A stretch of 47,302 nt of DNA from assembly GCA_016709305.1 (NCBI GenBank), contig JADJNA010000033.1, forward strand, positions 1-47,302, given 5' to 3'. Below, one piece after another: positions 1 to 8,191 of this stretch. Both the position numbers and the translations under genes were made by a program. This DNA comes from Candidatus Villigracilis saccharophilus (GTDB lineage: Bacteria; Chloroflexota; Anaerolineae; Anaerolineales; Villigracilaceae). The first letter of the stretch is position 1. Each line of letters opens with the position of its first letter. The notes beneath the pieces are model-generated. The model had not been told where the DNA came from. It did no database searches and was given only the letters and a program-made list of their open reading frames with translations.

Positions 1-1
1 G

Positions 2-808
2 GAAATCTTCCCCTCCGAAACTGCGGCATATGCAGACGTACTTTTGCCCGGTGTTACCTTCGCAGAAAAAGATGGCACATTCACAAACACCGAACGGCGC
101 GTGCAGATGGTGCGCAAGGCGATTCCGACTCAAGGCGACGCGCGGGATGATTGGTGGATCACCTGTCAGATTGCAAAACGCCTCTTGGCCGGGACCAGTG
201 AGCGGGTACAGTCCGAAGCGCCTTATTCTGGCTGGGACTATGCCGACACATCCGCGATCATGTCCGAGATCAACGCGTTAACCCCATCCTACGGAGGCAT
301 CACACACGCAAGACTCGAAGCAGGCGAACGATTGCAATGGCCATGCCCGACAGCAGACCATCCGGGAACTCCAATTTTGCACACCAAACAATTCACGCGC
401 GGCAAAGGCAAGTTCATGCCGATCGATCATGTGCCGCCCGCCGAAAAACCCGATGACAATTACCCAATGTTAATGAGTACAGGTCGCGTGCTATATCACT
501 GGCATGGCGGACAGATGACGCGCCGCGCGAAAGGATTAATGGAAGTGTACGGCGCGGCTTTGATCGAAGTCAACCCGAATGACGCGGAAAAGATGGGATT
601 GATCGAAAAGAGCTTTGTGCGAGTCACATCCCGCCGCGGAAATATTTCGGCGCAAGCCTGGGTGACTGACCGTGTGCCGCCCGGCATGGTGTATGCGAAT
701 TTCCACTTCCCGAACGCATCGGCCAATGAGTTGACACACGCATCGCTTGACCCGGTGGCAAAAATTCCTGAATATAAAATTGTGGCAGTCAAAGTGGAAT
801 TGGCGTAA
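2..808 (+). CDS. Formate dehydrogenase, alpha (molybdopterin) subunit, C-terminal part
   Basis: The gene is open at the left window edge, so only the last ~268 codons are present. It starts in the stretch ETAAYADVLLPG followed by FAEKDGTFTNTERRVQ, a signature of molybdopterin oxidoreductases of the formate dehydrogenase type. The C-terminal molydopterin-dinucleotide-binding beta-barrel follows, with LMSTGRVLYHWHGG, an EVNPNDAEKMG segment and YANFHFPNASAN near the end. The family oxidises formate to CO2 with a Mo/W-bis-MGD cofactor. The catalytic Cys/Sec and the Fe-S motifs lie outside the window, so NAD-linked and other electron acceptors cannot be told apart. A CBS-pair gene begins 25 bp downstream on the same strand and may be co-transcribed. 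Confidence 0.93.
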   Translation, partial: EIFPSETAAYADVLLPGVTFAEKDGTFTNTERRVQMVRKAIPTQGDARDDWWITCQIAKRLLAGTSERVQSEAPYSGWDYADTSAIMSEINALTPSYGGITHARLEAGERLQWPCPTADHPGTPILHTKQFTRGKGKFMPIDHVPPAEKPDDNYPMLMSTGRVLYHWHGGQMTRRAKGLMEVYGAALIEVNPNDAEKMGLIEKSFVRVTSRRGNISAQAWVTDRVPPGMVYANFHFPNASANELTHASLDPVAKIPEYKIVAVKVELA

Positions 809-833
809 AATAGTGCCCAAGGAGAACCCGCCC

Positions 834-1280
834 ATGACAACTGTCCGCAAACTACTCGAATCAAAAGAGACCGAAACCAATTATTCCGTGGCATCCACAG
901 ATACCGTTTTGCAAGCCATTAAAGTGATGACAGACGCCCATATTGGCGCAGTTTTGGTCACCGAAGGCGGGAAGATCGTTGGAATCTATACTGAACGCGA
1001 TTATCTATATAAAGGTGAGATCGAAGGCCATGCGGCAAAAGAGACGATAATCAAAGACGTAATGATCTCCAAAATGGTCACAGTCACGATGGAGACATCC
1101 GCTGAACAATGCATTGGCTTAATGAGGCAGTATAACATCCGCCATTTGCCTGTTGTGGAGAACGAACATCTCGTCGGTCTGGTTTCGATGCGTGATGTGA
1201 TGTTCGCTGTGATCGAAAACAAGGAAAGCGAGATTCGCGGGTTGGAAAATTACATTATGGGTTCCGGTTTCCAATCGTAA
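834..1280 (+). CDS. CBS-domain pair protein
   Basis: A 148-residue protein made almost entirely of two CBS motifs, roughly residues 8-65 (ending GIYTERDY) and 75-135 (RHLPVVENEHLVGLVSMRDVM). Such stand-alone CBS pairs bind adenine nucleotides and act as regulatory modules. No catalytic domain is fused. I chose the ATG at 834 because AAGGAG lies at 819-824, and the longer reading frame upstream overlaps the formate dehydrogenase end. The position 25 bp behind the formate dehydrogenase subunit suggests one transcript. A role in sensing energy state is inference only. Confidence 0.9.
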   Translation: MTTVRKLLESKETETNYSVASTDTVLQAIKVMTDAHIGAVLVTEGGKIVGIYTERDYLYKGEIEGHAAKETIIKDVMISKMVTVTMETSAEQCIGLMRQYNIRHLPVVENEHLVGLVSMRDVMFAVIENKESEIRGLENYIMGSGFQS

Positions 1281-1299
1281 TATCAATGAATTGCGGCAG

Positions 1300-1326
1300 G
1301 AGGCACAGAGTTAAATTCTGTGCCTC
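1300..1326 (+). terminator. Hairpin terminator after the CBS gene
   Basis: Perfect 10-bp stem GAGGCACAGA / TCTGTGCCTC with a 7-nt loop, 19 bp after the CBS stop codon. Only a weak T-run (TTATGCTTT) follows, so termination efficiency is uncertain. Confidence 0.65.
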
Positions 1327-1376
1327 TTATGCTTTAATGACGACATATTCACCAATCCGCTGGTAAAATCCTGCTC

Positions 1377-2948
1377 ATGTCATTTCAAAAAATCCTTTAC
1401 GGCGTTTTTTTCGCCTTGCTACTCACAGCCTGTTCATCTTCAGCCACACCGCCTGTTATTTATGCGACATATGATCCCTTTCTGCCGATCCCTGCCGGCA
1501 CACAAGTCTTTACGGATGCAGATCCACAAGTATCCGTCACGGGAACACGCAAACCAACGCCTGCCCGCGCAGCATTGACTGTCTCACCGATCGCGGAAGA
1601 TGCAGCCAACCAAGTTCAGAGCACGCCCACCCCCGACAGAGGCCGATTCCTGCCAACCCCCCGACTGGATGCGGAACAATATGAAGTTTTGCCTGGCGAT
1701 ACTCTAATGAGCATCGCTGATCAATTTGGCATCAGCATGGAAACTTTAATGCAATCCAACAACCTGATCGACCCCAATTTTTTAACCGTCGGGATGCAGT
1801 TAAATGTCCCCGCTGCGGTGCCCGGGGATGTGGGTACTTCTTTCAAGATCATTCCAGATTCCGAGTTGGTATACGGCCCTGCCAGCATTTATTTCGACAT
1901 CGGTGAATTCATTCAAAGCCAGCATGGATACCTGGCCAGTTATTCACAGGATGTGAATGGACGATTTTTAAATGGCAATGAGATCATTCTACTCGTCGCA
2001 CAAAATTATTCGGTCAACCCGCGTTTACTTCTGGCATTGCTTGAATATCAAAGCGGATGGGTGACAAATCCGCAGCCAGCCAACATTGACTATCCCATGG
2101 GAATGTTGGATGTAAACCACATCGGCTTATATCGACAGCTCACCTGGTCGGCAAATACACTAAACCGCGGATATTATTTGTGGAAAGCGAATGCGCTTTC
2201 CACCTGGGCATTGGCAGACAGCACGGTCATTCTGATCGACCCCGCCATCAATGCGGGCACCGCATCAGTACAATATTTCTTTTCGCAACTTGATGAACGC
2301 ACTGCATGGGAAAAGGATGTTAACGGCACCGGCTTCCTGCTCACCTATTTTGTTTTCTTCGGAAACCCATTCAACTTTGCGATCGAACCGCTGGTCTCAA
2401 CATCCATTACACAACCGCCAATGACCCTACCATTCGAAAAGGGGCAAAGTTGGTATTTCACCGGTGGACCGCACGGCGGCTGGGATTCAGGCTCGGCTTG
2501 GGGGGCGCTCGACTTCGCACCACCAGGTGAAAGCGGTTGTTCCACAAGTCCATATTGGGTCACCGCCATGGCTGATGGGCTTGTGGTCCGGTCCGATGAC
2601 GGGGCAGTAATGCAAGACCTTGACAATGACGGCTATGAACAGACGGGCTGGGTCATTTTTTACATGCATATTGCGGCCGAGGATCGTATCCAAACAGGTC
2701 AATATATTTTTGCCAGCGAACGCGTCGGGCACGCATCCTGTGAAGGGGGGTTTTCAAACGCCACTCATGTGCACATTGCACGCAAATTCAACGGTGAGTG
2801 GATCCCAGCAGATGGAAAGCGCCCATTTGTCATCGACGGCTGGACCTCAAGCGGTAACGGTATAGAATATGATGGCTTCCTCTCTAAAGGACCTCAAACC
2901 ATTGAAGCATTGGACAGAGCCGACCCGCTTAATTTGATCACACGCTAA
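1377..2948 (+). CDS. LysM / lysozyme-like / M23 peptidase lipoprotein, paralog 1
   Basis: 523 residues. An N-terminal hydrophobic signal ends in a lipobox (LLLTAC, Cys about 19), so it is probably a lipoprotein facing the cell surface. A Pro/Thr-rich linker is followed by a LysM repeat at about 103-145 (YEVLPGDTLMSIADQFGIS). The middle region (about 175-345) contains YSVNPRLLLALLEYQSGW and resembles lysozyme-like transglycosylase folds; this is inference. The C-terminal M23 metallopeptidase domain keeps the metal ligands: GGPHGGW, ALDFAPP and THVHIARK. A DLDNDG stretch inside it looks like a calcium-binding loop. It is the first of three tandem paralogs and likely acts in cell-wall cutting or remodelling. 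Confidence 0.88.
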   Translation: MSFQKILYGVFFALLLTACSSSATPPVIYATYDPFLPIPAGTQVFTDADPQVSVTGTRKPTPARAALTVSPIAEDAANQVQSTPTPDRGRFLPTPRLDAEQYEVLPGDTLMSIADQFGISMETLMQSNNLIDPNFLTVGMQLNVPAAVPGDVGTSFKIIPDSELVYGPASIYFDIGEFIQSQHGYLASYSQDVNGRFLNGNEIILLVAQNYSVNPRLLLALLEYQSGWVTNPQPANIDYPMGMLDVNHIGLYRQLTWSANTLNRGYYLWKANALSTWALADSTVILIDPAINAGTASVQYFFSQLDERTAWEKDVNGTGFLLTYFVFFGNPFNFAIEPLVSTSITQPPMTLPFEKGQSWYFTGGPHGGWDSGSAWGALDFAPPGESGCSTSPYWVTAMADGLVVRSDDGAVMQDLDNDGYEQTGWVIFYMHIAAEDRIQTGQYIFASERVGHASCEGGFSNATHVHIARKFNGEWIPADGKRPFVIDGWTSSGNGIEYDGFLSKGPQTIEALDRADPLNLITR

Positions 2949-2984
2949 TTCAGAGTTAATCTCAGCGGATATAATCAATTCACC

Positions 2985-4631
2985 ATGTATCGCATCTTCG
3001 CAATCATCATTGTTCTATCACTGACTTTATCCGCATGCGCAGCATCCCCATCCATTTGGGGAGTTCCACAAACACCGACAGCAGATGGTACGCTGATTAT
3101 CCCCCCGTCCCAAACTCCGCCTCCCCTCGACCCTTTTGCTGTCCAAGACGACCCGATCATCTTTCCCACGTCAACTCCCCCCCCTGCCATCGCGACAAAC
3201 GCCGTCATTGCCTTGACTCCCCAATCGACAACGAGCAGCATAGAAACCATAAACACGCCGACCGCCACCCTTTCAATTGACACCTCTGACGCCGCGCCAT
3301 TCCTATACTACGCCCAAAGTGGAGATATGCTTTCCGCCGTCGCAAATCGTTTCGGTGTGAAAGAATCAGAAATAACATCAAATGCTGACCTGACCAAAAC
3401 GACATTGATAGACCCCGGCACGCTGCTGGTCATTCCAAACCGCATTAATGAACTGACCACTCCCAATATTCAAATCATGCCAGATGCAGAGATCATTTTC
3501 TCCATCACCGCCGCCGACTTTGATATAGAAGAGTTTGTAGATCAACAAAACGGCTACTTAAGCGATTTTGAAGATTATCTGGGGTCGACTGGCAAGATCA
3601 AAGGCTCGGACGCGATCAAACGTCTTGCGCTTGAAAACTCCATCAATCCGCGGATGATCCTGGGCTTACTGGAATTTGAAAGTCATTGGGTACGCAGTCA
3701 GCCTGTGGACATATTTCACACAGAATACCCAATGGGATTCAACGACTATCACTACAAAGGCATGAGCGTGCAATTGGTATGGGCAGTCAACAACCTGTCG
3801 ATCGCGTATTACGGATGGCGGGCCGGCACCTTGACCCATCTTGATTTTCCCGATGGATCCACTCTCCGCCTCGATCCGCGTTTAAATGCCGGTACGGTCG
3901 CGATCCAATATTTATTTTCACGTCTTCATAATCAATCGCAATGGGCACAGATCATTAACCCAACATCAGGCTTCCCTGCCATGTATATGGAAATGTTTGG
4001 CGATCCCTGGGAACTCGCAGATGGGATCAATCCAATCTTTCCAGCTGCCTTAAATCAACCCGCGCTGGTTCTGCCATTTGAGCCAAATCAAAAATGGAGT
4101 TTTACCGGAGGACCGCACAACGGCTGGGGACAATTGAATCCAAAAATATATGGCCAGGTACACAGTGTATTCGCCGCGATTGATTTTGCTCCAGCCGCAG
4201 ACCGCACCGGCTGTATCCCAACCTCAACCTGGGTTACTGCTTCGGCACCTGGGCTTGTTGTCCGCTCAGAAAATGGCGCGGTGATGGTTGACCTGGATGG
4301 AGACGGCTACGAACAAACGGGCTGGAATCTTCTTTATATGCACATCAGCCCAAAGGACCGCGTGGCCGTGGGAACATGGCTAGAGTCAAACGATCGTATC
4401 GGGCATGCATCTTGTGAAGGCGGAGTTTCGACCGGGACACATCTTCATTTTGCGAGAAAATATAATGGTGAATGGGTCACTGCAGATGGACCCATCCCAT
4501 TCGTCCTGAGCGGGTGGCGTGTTGTTGCCGGAGGAAAGGCTTATGAAGGTAAGCTCATCCGAGAAGACCAGTTTGTGATCGCCGATATAAATAGTGAAAG
4601 CAAATCAATTATTATCCGCGAAAATGAATAA
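2985..4631 (+). CDS. LysM / lysozyme-like / M23 peptidase lipoprotein, paralog 2
   Basis: 548 residues with the same plan as its neighbours: lipobox LSAC (Cys about 18), a long low-complexity Pro/Thr/Ser linker to about residue 100, LysM at about 107-150 (YYAQSGDMLSAVANRFGV), a middle domain with NSINPRMILGLLEFESHW, and a C-terminal M23 peptidase with GGPHNGW, AAIDFAP and THLHFARK. The DLDGDG loop-like motif recurs. It starts 36 bp after paralog 1, and its stop overlaps the start of paralog 3 (ATGAATAA), so translation of the pair is probably coupled. Peptidoglycan hydrolysis is expected from the M23 family; substrate specificity is unknown. Confidence 0.88.
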   Translation: MYRIFAIIIVLSLTLSACAASPSIWGVPQTPTADGTLIIPPSQTPPPLDPFAVQDDPIIFPTSTPPPAIATNAVIALTPQSTTSSIETINTPTATLSIDTSDAAPFLYYAQSGDMLSAVANRFGVKESEITSNADLTKTTLIDPGTLLVIPNRINELTTPNIQIMPDAEIIFSITAADFDIEEFVDQQNGYLSDFEDYLGSTGKIKGSDAIKRLALENSINPRMILGLLEFESHWVRSQPVDIFHTEYPMGFNDYHYKGMSVQLVWAVNNLSIAYYGWRAGTLTHLDFPDGSTLRLDPRLNAGTVAIQYLFSRLHNQSQWAQIINPTSGFPAMYMEMFGDPWELADGINPIFPAALNQPALVLPFEPNQKWSFTGGPHNGWGQLNPKIYGQVHSVFAAIDFAPAADRTGCIPTSTWVTASAPGLVVRSENGAVMVDLDGDGYEQTGWNLLYMHISPKDRVAVGTWLESNDRIGHASCEGGVSTGTHLHFARKYNGEWVTADGPIPFVLSGWRVVAGGKAYEGKLIREDQFVIADINSESKSIIIRENE

Positions 4632-6120
4632 TATAAAAAAAGTAATTCATAGTTTCATCACCCTTTATTTGACACTCCTGATCCTCATAACTTCATGCAG
4701 TCCACAGACAACCGATCAAAATATGGGGACTGCCTCCGCGCCAGACCAACAGGATGATCCAACATTTTCTGTATTCGCACAAACTCCAATCCCTACACGA
4801 AAAACTTACGCCCCCGGCGAACTGGTAGACTACACTGCTCAAAATGGCGACACTCTTCCATCACTTGCTGCACGCTTTAACACAAGTGTGGATGAAATAT
4901 TTCAAGCCAACCAGCAGATCCCACGCGACGCCACCACCATGCCACCCGGTATGCCCATGCGGATTCCCATTTATTACCGCGCTTTGTGGGGCAGTCCCTT
5001 CCAGATCATCCCCGACCATGCCTTTGTCAACGGCCCTGCTGATATTGGTTTTAACACCGCCGCCTTTGTCGCCAATCAACCCGGCTGGTTAAAAGCCTAT
5101 CGAGTTTATGTCAGCGGTGAAACGCGCACTGGTGCAGAGATGGTGAATTACGTTGCCATCAATTACAGCGTCAGTCCGCGCCTTCTACTTGCAATTCTAG
5201 AATATCAAGGCGGCGCGCTCACAAATCCTGAACCGCCGGTAAAAAAGAACTTGCTGGGGCTTACGCGTCGCTTTTGGGAATCGCCTTATCTGCAACTCGT
5301 CCTGGCTGCCAACATTCTAAACAATGGGTATTATGGCTGGCGGAACGGCACTCTGCTAGAATTTGAAGATACCAACGAGATCCTGATCAGACCTGACCCC
5401 TGGCAAAATGCTGGATCTGTCGCGACTCAATACTATTACTCAAAAATTTTTTCGGGAGATGAGTACGCAGCCGCCACCGGGCCGGGCGGTTTGATCGAGA
5501 CATACGGAAAGTTGTTCGGCAATCCGTGGAATCACCCTTTGGTGCTTATCCCCGGCAGCCTGAGTCAACCCCCCTTTCTTCTTCCATTTCCAGATAACCA
5601 GATCTGGTCTTATACCGGCGGACCCCACACAGGCTGGGGCACCGGCGAACCACTCGCCGCGATCGATTTCGCTCCGCCCTCTGAACAATCAGGCTGTGTG
5701 ACTTCAGGCAGCGAGAATTATGCCACCGCAATGGCCGACGGACTTATTGTCCGCTCTGACATTGACGGCATCGCGCTTGACCTAGATGCAGACGGCGACG
5801 AGCGCACAGGCTGGGTCATCTTTTACCTGCATCTTGCCGCAGAACAGCGCGCACCTTTAGGTGCCGACTTGAAAGCCGGGCAGATGATCGGCTACCCTTC
5901 TTGTGAAGGCGGACACGCTACAGGTACACATGTTCATATCGCACGCAAATACAATGGTGAGTGGATTACAGCGGATAGCGTCATCCCACTGACCATGAAT
6001 GGATGGATAACCCATAATGGAAGTAGAGAATACGAGGGGACTTTAACCAAAGGCAGCGGCATCGTCACCGCCTGTGATTGCGGCGACGCGTTCACCTCAA
6101 TAAGCTCAGGGAACCCCTAG
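4624..6120 (+). CDS. LysM / lysozyme-like / M23 peptidase lipoprotein, paralog 3
   Basis: 498 residues from the ATG at 4624, which overlaps the stop of paralog 2. An upstream start at 4594 would precede the signal peptide and is less likely. The signal ends at ITSC (lipobox). LysM covers about 67-110 (DYTAQNGDTLPSLAARFNTS), the middle domain has YSVSPRLLLAILEYQGG, and the M23 domain has GGPHTGW, AAIDFAPP and THVHIARK. The loop motif reads DLDADGDERTGW. An extra C-terminal tail contains ACDCGD. The three genes likely arose by tandem duplication and then diverged mainly in the linkers. Confidence 0.88.
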   Translation: MNNIKKVIHSFITLYLTLLILITSCSPQTTDQNMGTASAPDQQDDPTFSVFAQTPIPTRKTYAPGELVDYTAQNGDTLPSLAARFNTSVDEIFQANQQIPRDATTMPPGMPMRIPIYYRALWGSPFQIIPDHAFVNGPADIGFNTAAFVANQPGWLKAYRVYVSGETRTGAEMVNYVAINYSVSPRLLLAILEYQGGALTNPEPPVKKNLLGLTRRFWESPYLQLVLAANILNNGYYGWRNGTLLEFEDTNEILIRPDPWQNAGSVATQYYYSKIFSGDEYAAATGPGGLIETYGKLFGNPWNHPLVLIPGSLSQPPFLLPFPDNQIWSYTGGPHTGWGTGEPLAAIDFAPPSEQSGCVTSGSENYATAMADGLIVRSDIDGIALDLDADGDERTGWVIFYLHLAAEQRAPLGADLKAGQMIGYPSCEGGHATGTHVHIARKYNGEWITADSVIPLTMNGWITHNGSREYEGTLTKGSGIVTACDCGDAFTSISSGNP

Positions 6121-6183
6121 TTAACAAAAAATACAGCACAGGCAATTGTGTTGTATTTTTATAATAGACAGCTTTCCAAAAAT

Positions 6184-6642
6184 CTACTTCGGGGTGTATC
6201 GTCCTTCTTTCACCAGTGTAGATCCGTTTTCATCAATTATTTTATAGACCAATTGTATCGGAAACGCCTTGCTCAACATCGCCTGCGCGGGGCAGTACTT
6301 CTCTGCTGACAATTCGATTGCGCGCAGCAAAGCGGATTCATCCACGTCTTTTCCTGTGACAATATACTCGACCAGGGCATTGACAAACACTTTTGGATGC
6401 TCTTCAGCGCGATCCACATGCACAAATACCTGGAAATTGGAAACGGATTGTTTCTTCTTTTGGAGAATTGAAATAACATCCATGCCCGTGCAACCAGCAA
6501 GCCCCATCGCTAAAAATTCCAACGGACGGGCGCCAGTATTCTCGCCTCCAACAACACTATCTGCATCCATTTTTTGCACGAAACCAGAATCGCCAACCCC
6601 GCTAAAAGACATCCCGCCGTTCCAATTTATTTTTATTTCCAT
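6184..6642 (-). CDS. OsmC/YhfA-family peroxidase-like protein
   Basis: 152 residues with both conserved OsmC-family cysteines, Cys51 in GLAGCTGMD and Cys117 in EKYCPAQAM. The family reduces organic hydroperoxides, or in YhfA-type members has an unassigned thiol chemistry. TGGAG precedes the ATG at 6642. The start lies 3 bp after the stop of the TlpA-like gene, and the ribosome site sits inside that gene's end, so the two are an operon. The pairing suggests a thiol-redox or oxidative-stress role, which is inference. Confidence 0.9.
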   Translation of the reverse strand: MEIKINWNGGMSFSGVGDSGFVQKMDADSVVGGENTGARPLEFLAMGLAGCTGMDVISILQKKKQSVSNFQVFVHVDRAEEHPKVFVNALVEYIVTGKDVDESALLRAIELSAEKYCPAQAMLSKAFPIQLVYKIIDENGSTLVKEGRYTPK

Positions 6643-6645
6643 GTT

Positions 6646-7218
6646 CTACTCCAAAATAATATCAGGCACATATTTCTCAAGGTTTGATTTTGAGATACCG
6701 CCAATCCACATCAGACGGACTGTTCCATTACGGTCGATCACATATGAACTGGGTAAGTTTGAGGTATTAAATTCACGCTCTGCCAAATAATCCAAGTCCA
6801 GCCAAACGGGGAATGTCAGACCAAACTCAGCCACAAAAGGAGCGACGACCTCAGGCGTTTCTTCCTGATCAATGGCGATCAATACAAAACCCTTCTCTTT
6901 ATATTTTTCATAAAATTTTTGCAGGGTCGGCATTTCATCGCGACACGGGGGACACCAGGTAGCCCACAGGTTTACGAGTATCACTTTCCCCGAATAATCA
7001 TCCAAAGAAACACTCCTGCCTGATAAGTCGGTCAAGTCAAGTTTCGGAGCGGCAAAATCTACCTGGACCGGAACAGTTGAAAAGTCCTGGGAAGAAGCGG
7101 CAACATCAGATTTATTTTTCATCAAAAGGAAGAGCATGACCCCAATCGAAACCAGGCCAATGCCGATCATTAGCATGGCATAGAAACGGACTGGGGAAGG
7201 TCGGTATATTTTCTTCAT
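6646..7218 (-). CDS. TlpA/ResA-like membrane-anchored thioredoxin
   Basis: 190 residues. One N-terminal membrane helix at about 12-33 anchors a thioredoxin fold outside the membrane. The active site is WCPPC at about 88-92 in LVNLWATWCPPCRDEMP, and a cis-Pro region (SNLPSSYVID) lies near 160. TlpA/ResA proteins reduce disulfides in extracytoplasmic proteins such as apocytochromes c. It is the first gene of a two-gene operon with the OsmC-family protein and is divergent from the cNMP-binding/NifU-like gene across a 163-bp spacer. Confidence 0.92.
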   Translation of the reverse strand: MKKIYRPSPVRFYAMLMIGIGLVSIGVMLFLLMKNKSDVAASSQDFSTVPVQVDFAAPKLDLTDLSGRSVSLDDYSGKVILVNLWATWCPPCRDEMPTLQKFYEKYKEKGFVLIAIDQEETPEVVAPFVAEFGLTFPVWLDLDYLAEREFNTSNLPSSYVIDRNGTVRLMWIGGISKSNLEKYVPDIILE

Positions 7219-7381
7219 GGTTCACATCCAATAAGGCGAATCGAATTTTTGAGTTTAGTTTTGGTATTTCCAAAAGTATAACTCAGGAAAACAGACGCAA
7301 AATAAAAACGGGAAAAATGTCACTGACTTTAGGATATTTAGTACTGGAAAGTTGTCCAGACCTTGATTAACATGGAATCAA

Positions 7382-8116
7382 ATGTTGGATTCTACCGAAC
7401 ACATCCCGCTCTTCCAAAACCTTGAACCTGCTCAAATGGATTTGTTAATACCTCTATTTGAGAATTTTTCATGTGCGCCTGAAACTCTGGTCTTTGCACA
7501 AAATTCGCCGTCCACATATTTATATCTAATTTTAGAGGGTACAATCCAGGTCCAATACAAGCCTTACGATGGTCCGCCCATTACCGTTACAAATTTATCC
7601 CAGGGGGATGTTTTTGGGTGGTCTGCTGTTGTAGGAAGTCATTATACATCCAGCGCGATTAGTAAATCTGGAATAAAAGCGCTTCGCATCCGCGGTACAG
7701 ACCTGCGTAGTTTGATGAACAAACAACCTGAAAGCGGGCAGACGATTTTAGACCTGCTGGCTAAATTCGTCTCTTCCCGCTGGAAAAATGCGCACACGCA
7801 GGTACAATCCATTTTGAAGAGTAAAGTATCCGGCACAGAAATCCTTGAAAAAACCATAAAGGAGGAAGCAATGGAATTGGTAAATTTGGAATCCCAGGAA
7901 CTACAATTACGCGGATTGCTTGAACGCCTGAGCGCGTATGTTGAGCAGTTTCATGGCGGAACCGTGGAATTCGTTTCATTCGACGGCGAGACGCTAAAAG
8001 TACGCCTCGGCGGAGCCTGCCTTGACTGTCCGTTATTACCATCTACATTACATGGCTGGGTGGCCGGTACTGTCCACCAATTCTTCCCAGGGGTAAAAGT
8101 GGTGGAAGAAAAGTAG
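7382..8116 (+). CDS. cNMP-binding domain fused to NifU-like Fe-S scaffold domain
   Basis: 244 residues. Residues 1-115 are a CRP-type cyclic-nucleotide-binding beta-barrel (PLFQNLEPAQMDLLIPLFE, LILEGTIQV, LSQGDVFGWSAVVG). No CRP-type helix-turn-helix follows. After a linker, residues 164-244 form a NifU C-terminal-like domain with the CxxC of Fe-S scaffolds in GGACLDCPLLPSTL (Cys213 and Cys216). NifU domains bind and hand over Fe-S clusters. An in-frame ATG at 7871 with a strong ribosome site could also produce the NifU domain alone. The gene ends at a bidirectional terminator. The sensor-plus-scaffold pairing is unusual and its role is unknown. Confidence 0.8.
   Translation: MLDSTEHIPLFQNLEPAQMDLLIPLFENFSCAPETLVFAQNSPSTYLYLILEGTIQVQYKPYDGPPITVTNLSQGDVFGWSAVVGSHYTSSAISKSGIKALRIRGTDLRSLMNKQPESGQTILDLLAKFVSSRWKNAHTQVQSILKSKVSGTEILEKTIKEEAMELVNLESQELQLRGLLERLSAYVEQFHGGTVEFVSFDGETLKVRLGGACLDCPLLPSTLHGWVAGTVHQFFPGVKVVEEK
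7858..7873 (+). promoter_or_regulatory. Internal ribosome binding site and start for the NifU-like domain
   Basis: AAAGGAGGA at 7858-7866 is followed after 5 nt by an in-frame ATG at 7871, exactly where the NifU-like domain begins. This would give an 81-residue stand-alone scaffold in addition to the full fusion. The match may be chance, since it lies in lysine/glutamate codons, but both spacing and position are ideal. Confidence 0.45.
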
Positions 8117-8140
8117 ATCCTGCCAAGGTCAGAAATAAAA

Positions 8141-8177
8141 CAACACACCCCCGAAAAATTCGGGGGTGTGTTGTTTT
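8141..8177. terminator. Bidirectional terminator between convergent genes
   Basis: 15-bp perfect stem CAACACACCCCCGAA / TTCGGGGGTGTGTTG with a 3-nt loop, A-run before it and T-run after it. It serves both the cNMP/NifU gene (+) and the three-gene membrane operon (-). Confidence 0.92.
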
Positions 8178-8191
8178 GAAGCAATACAGTT

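Noticed and set aside
7364..7381. FNR-like repeat TTGATT...AATCAA just before the cNMP/NifU start
   Set aside because: The half-sites are 7 bp apart instead of the spacing expected for FNR/CRP boxes, and the repeat abuts the ATG. Not enough to call an operator.
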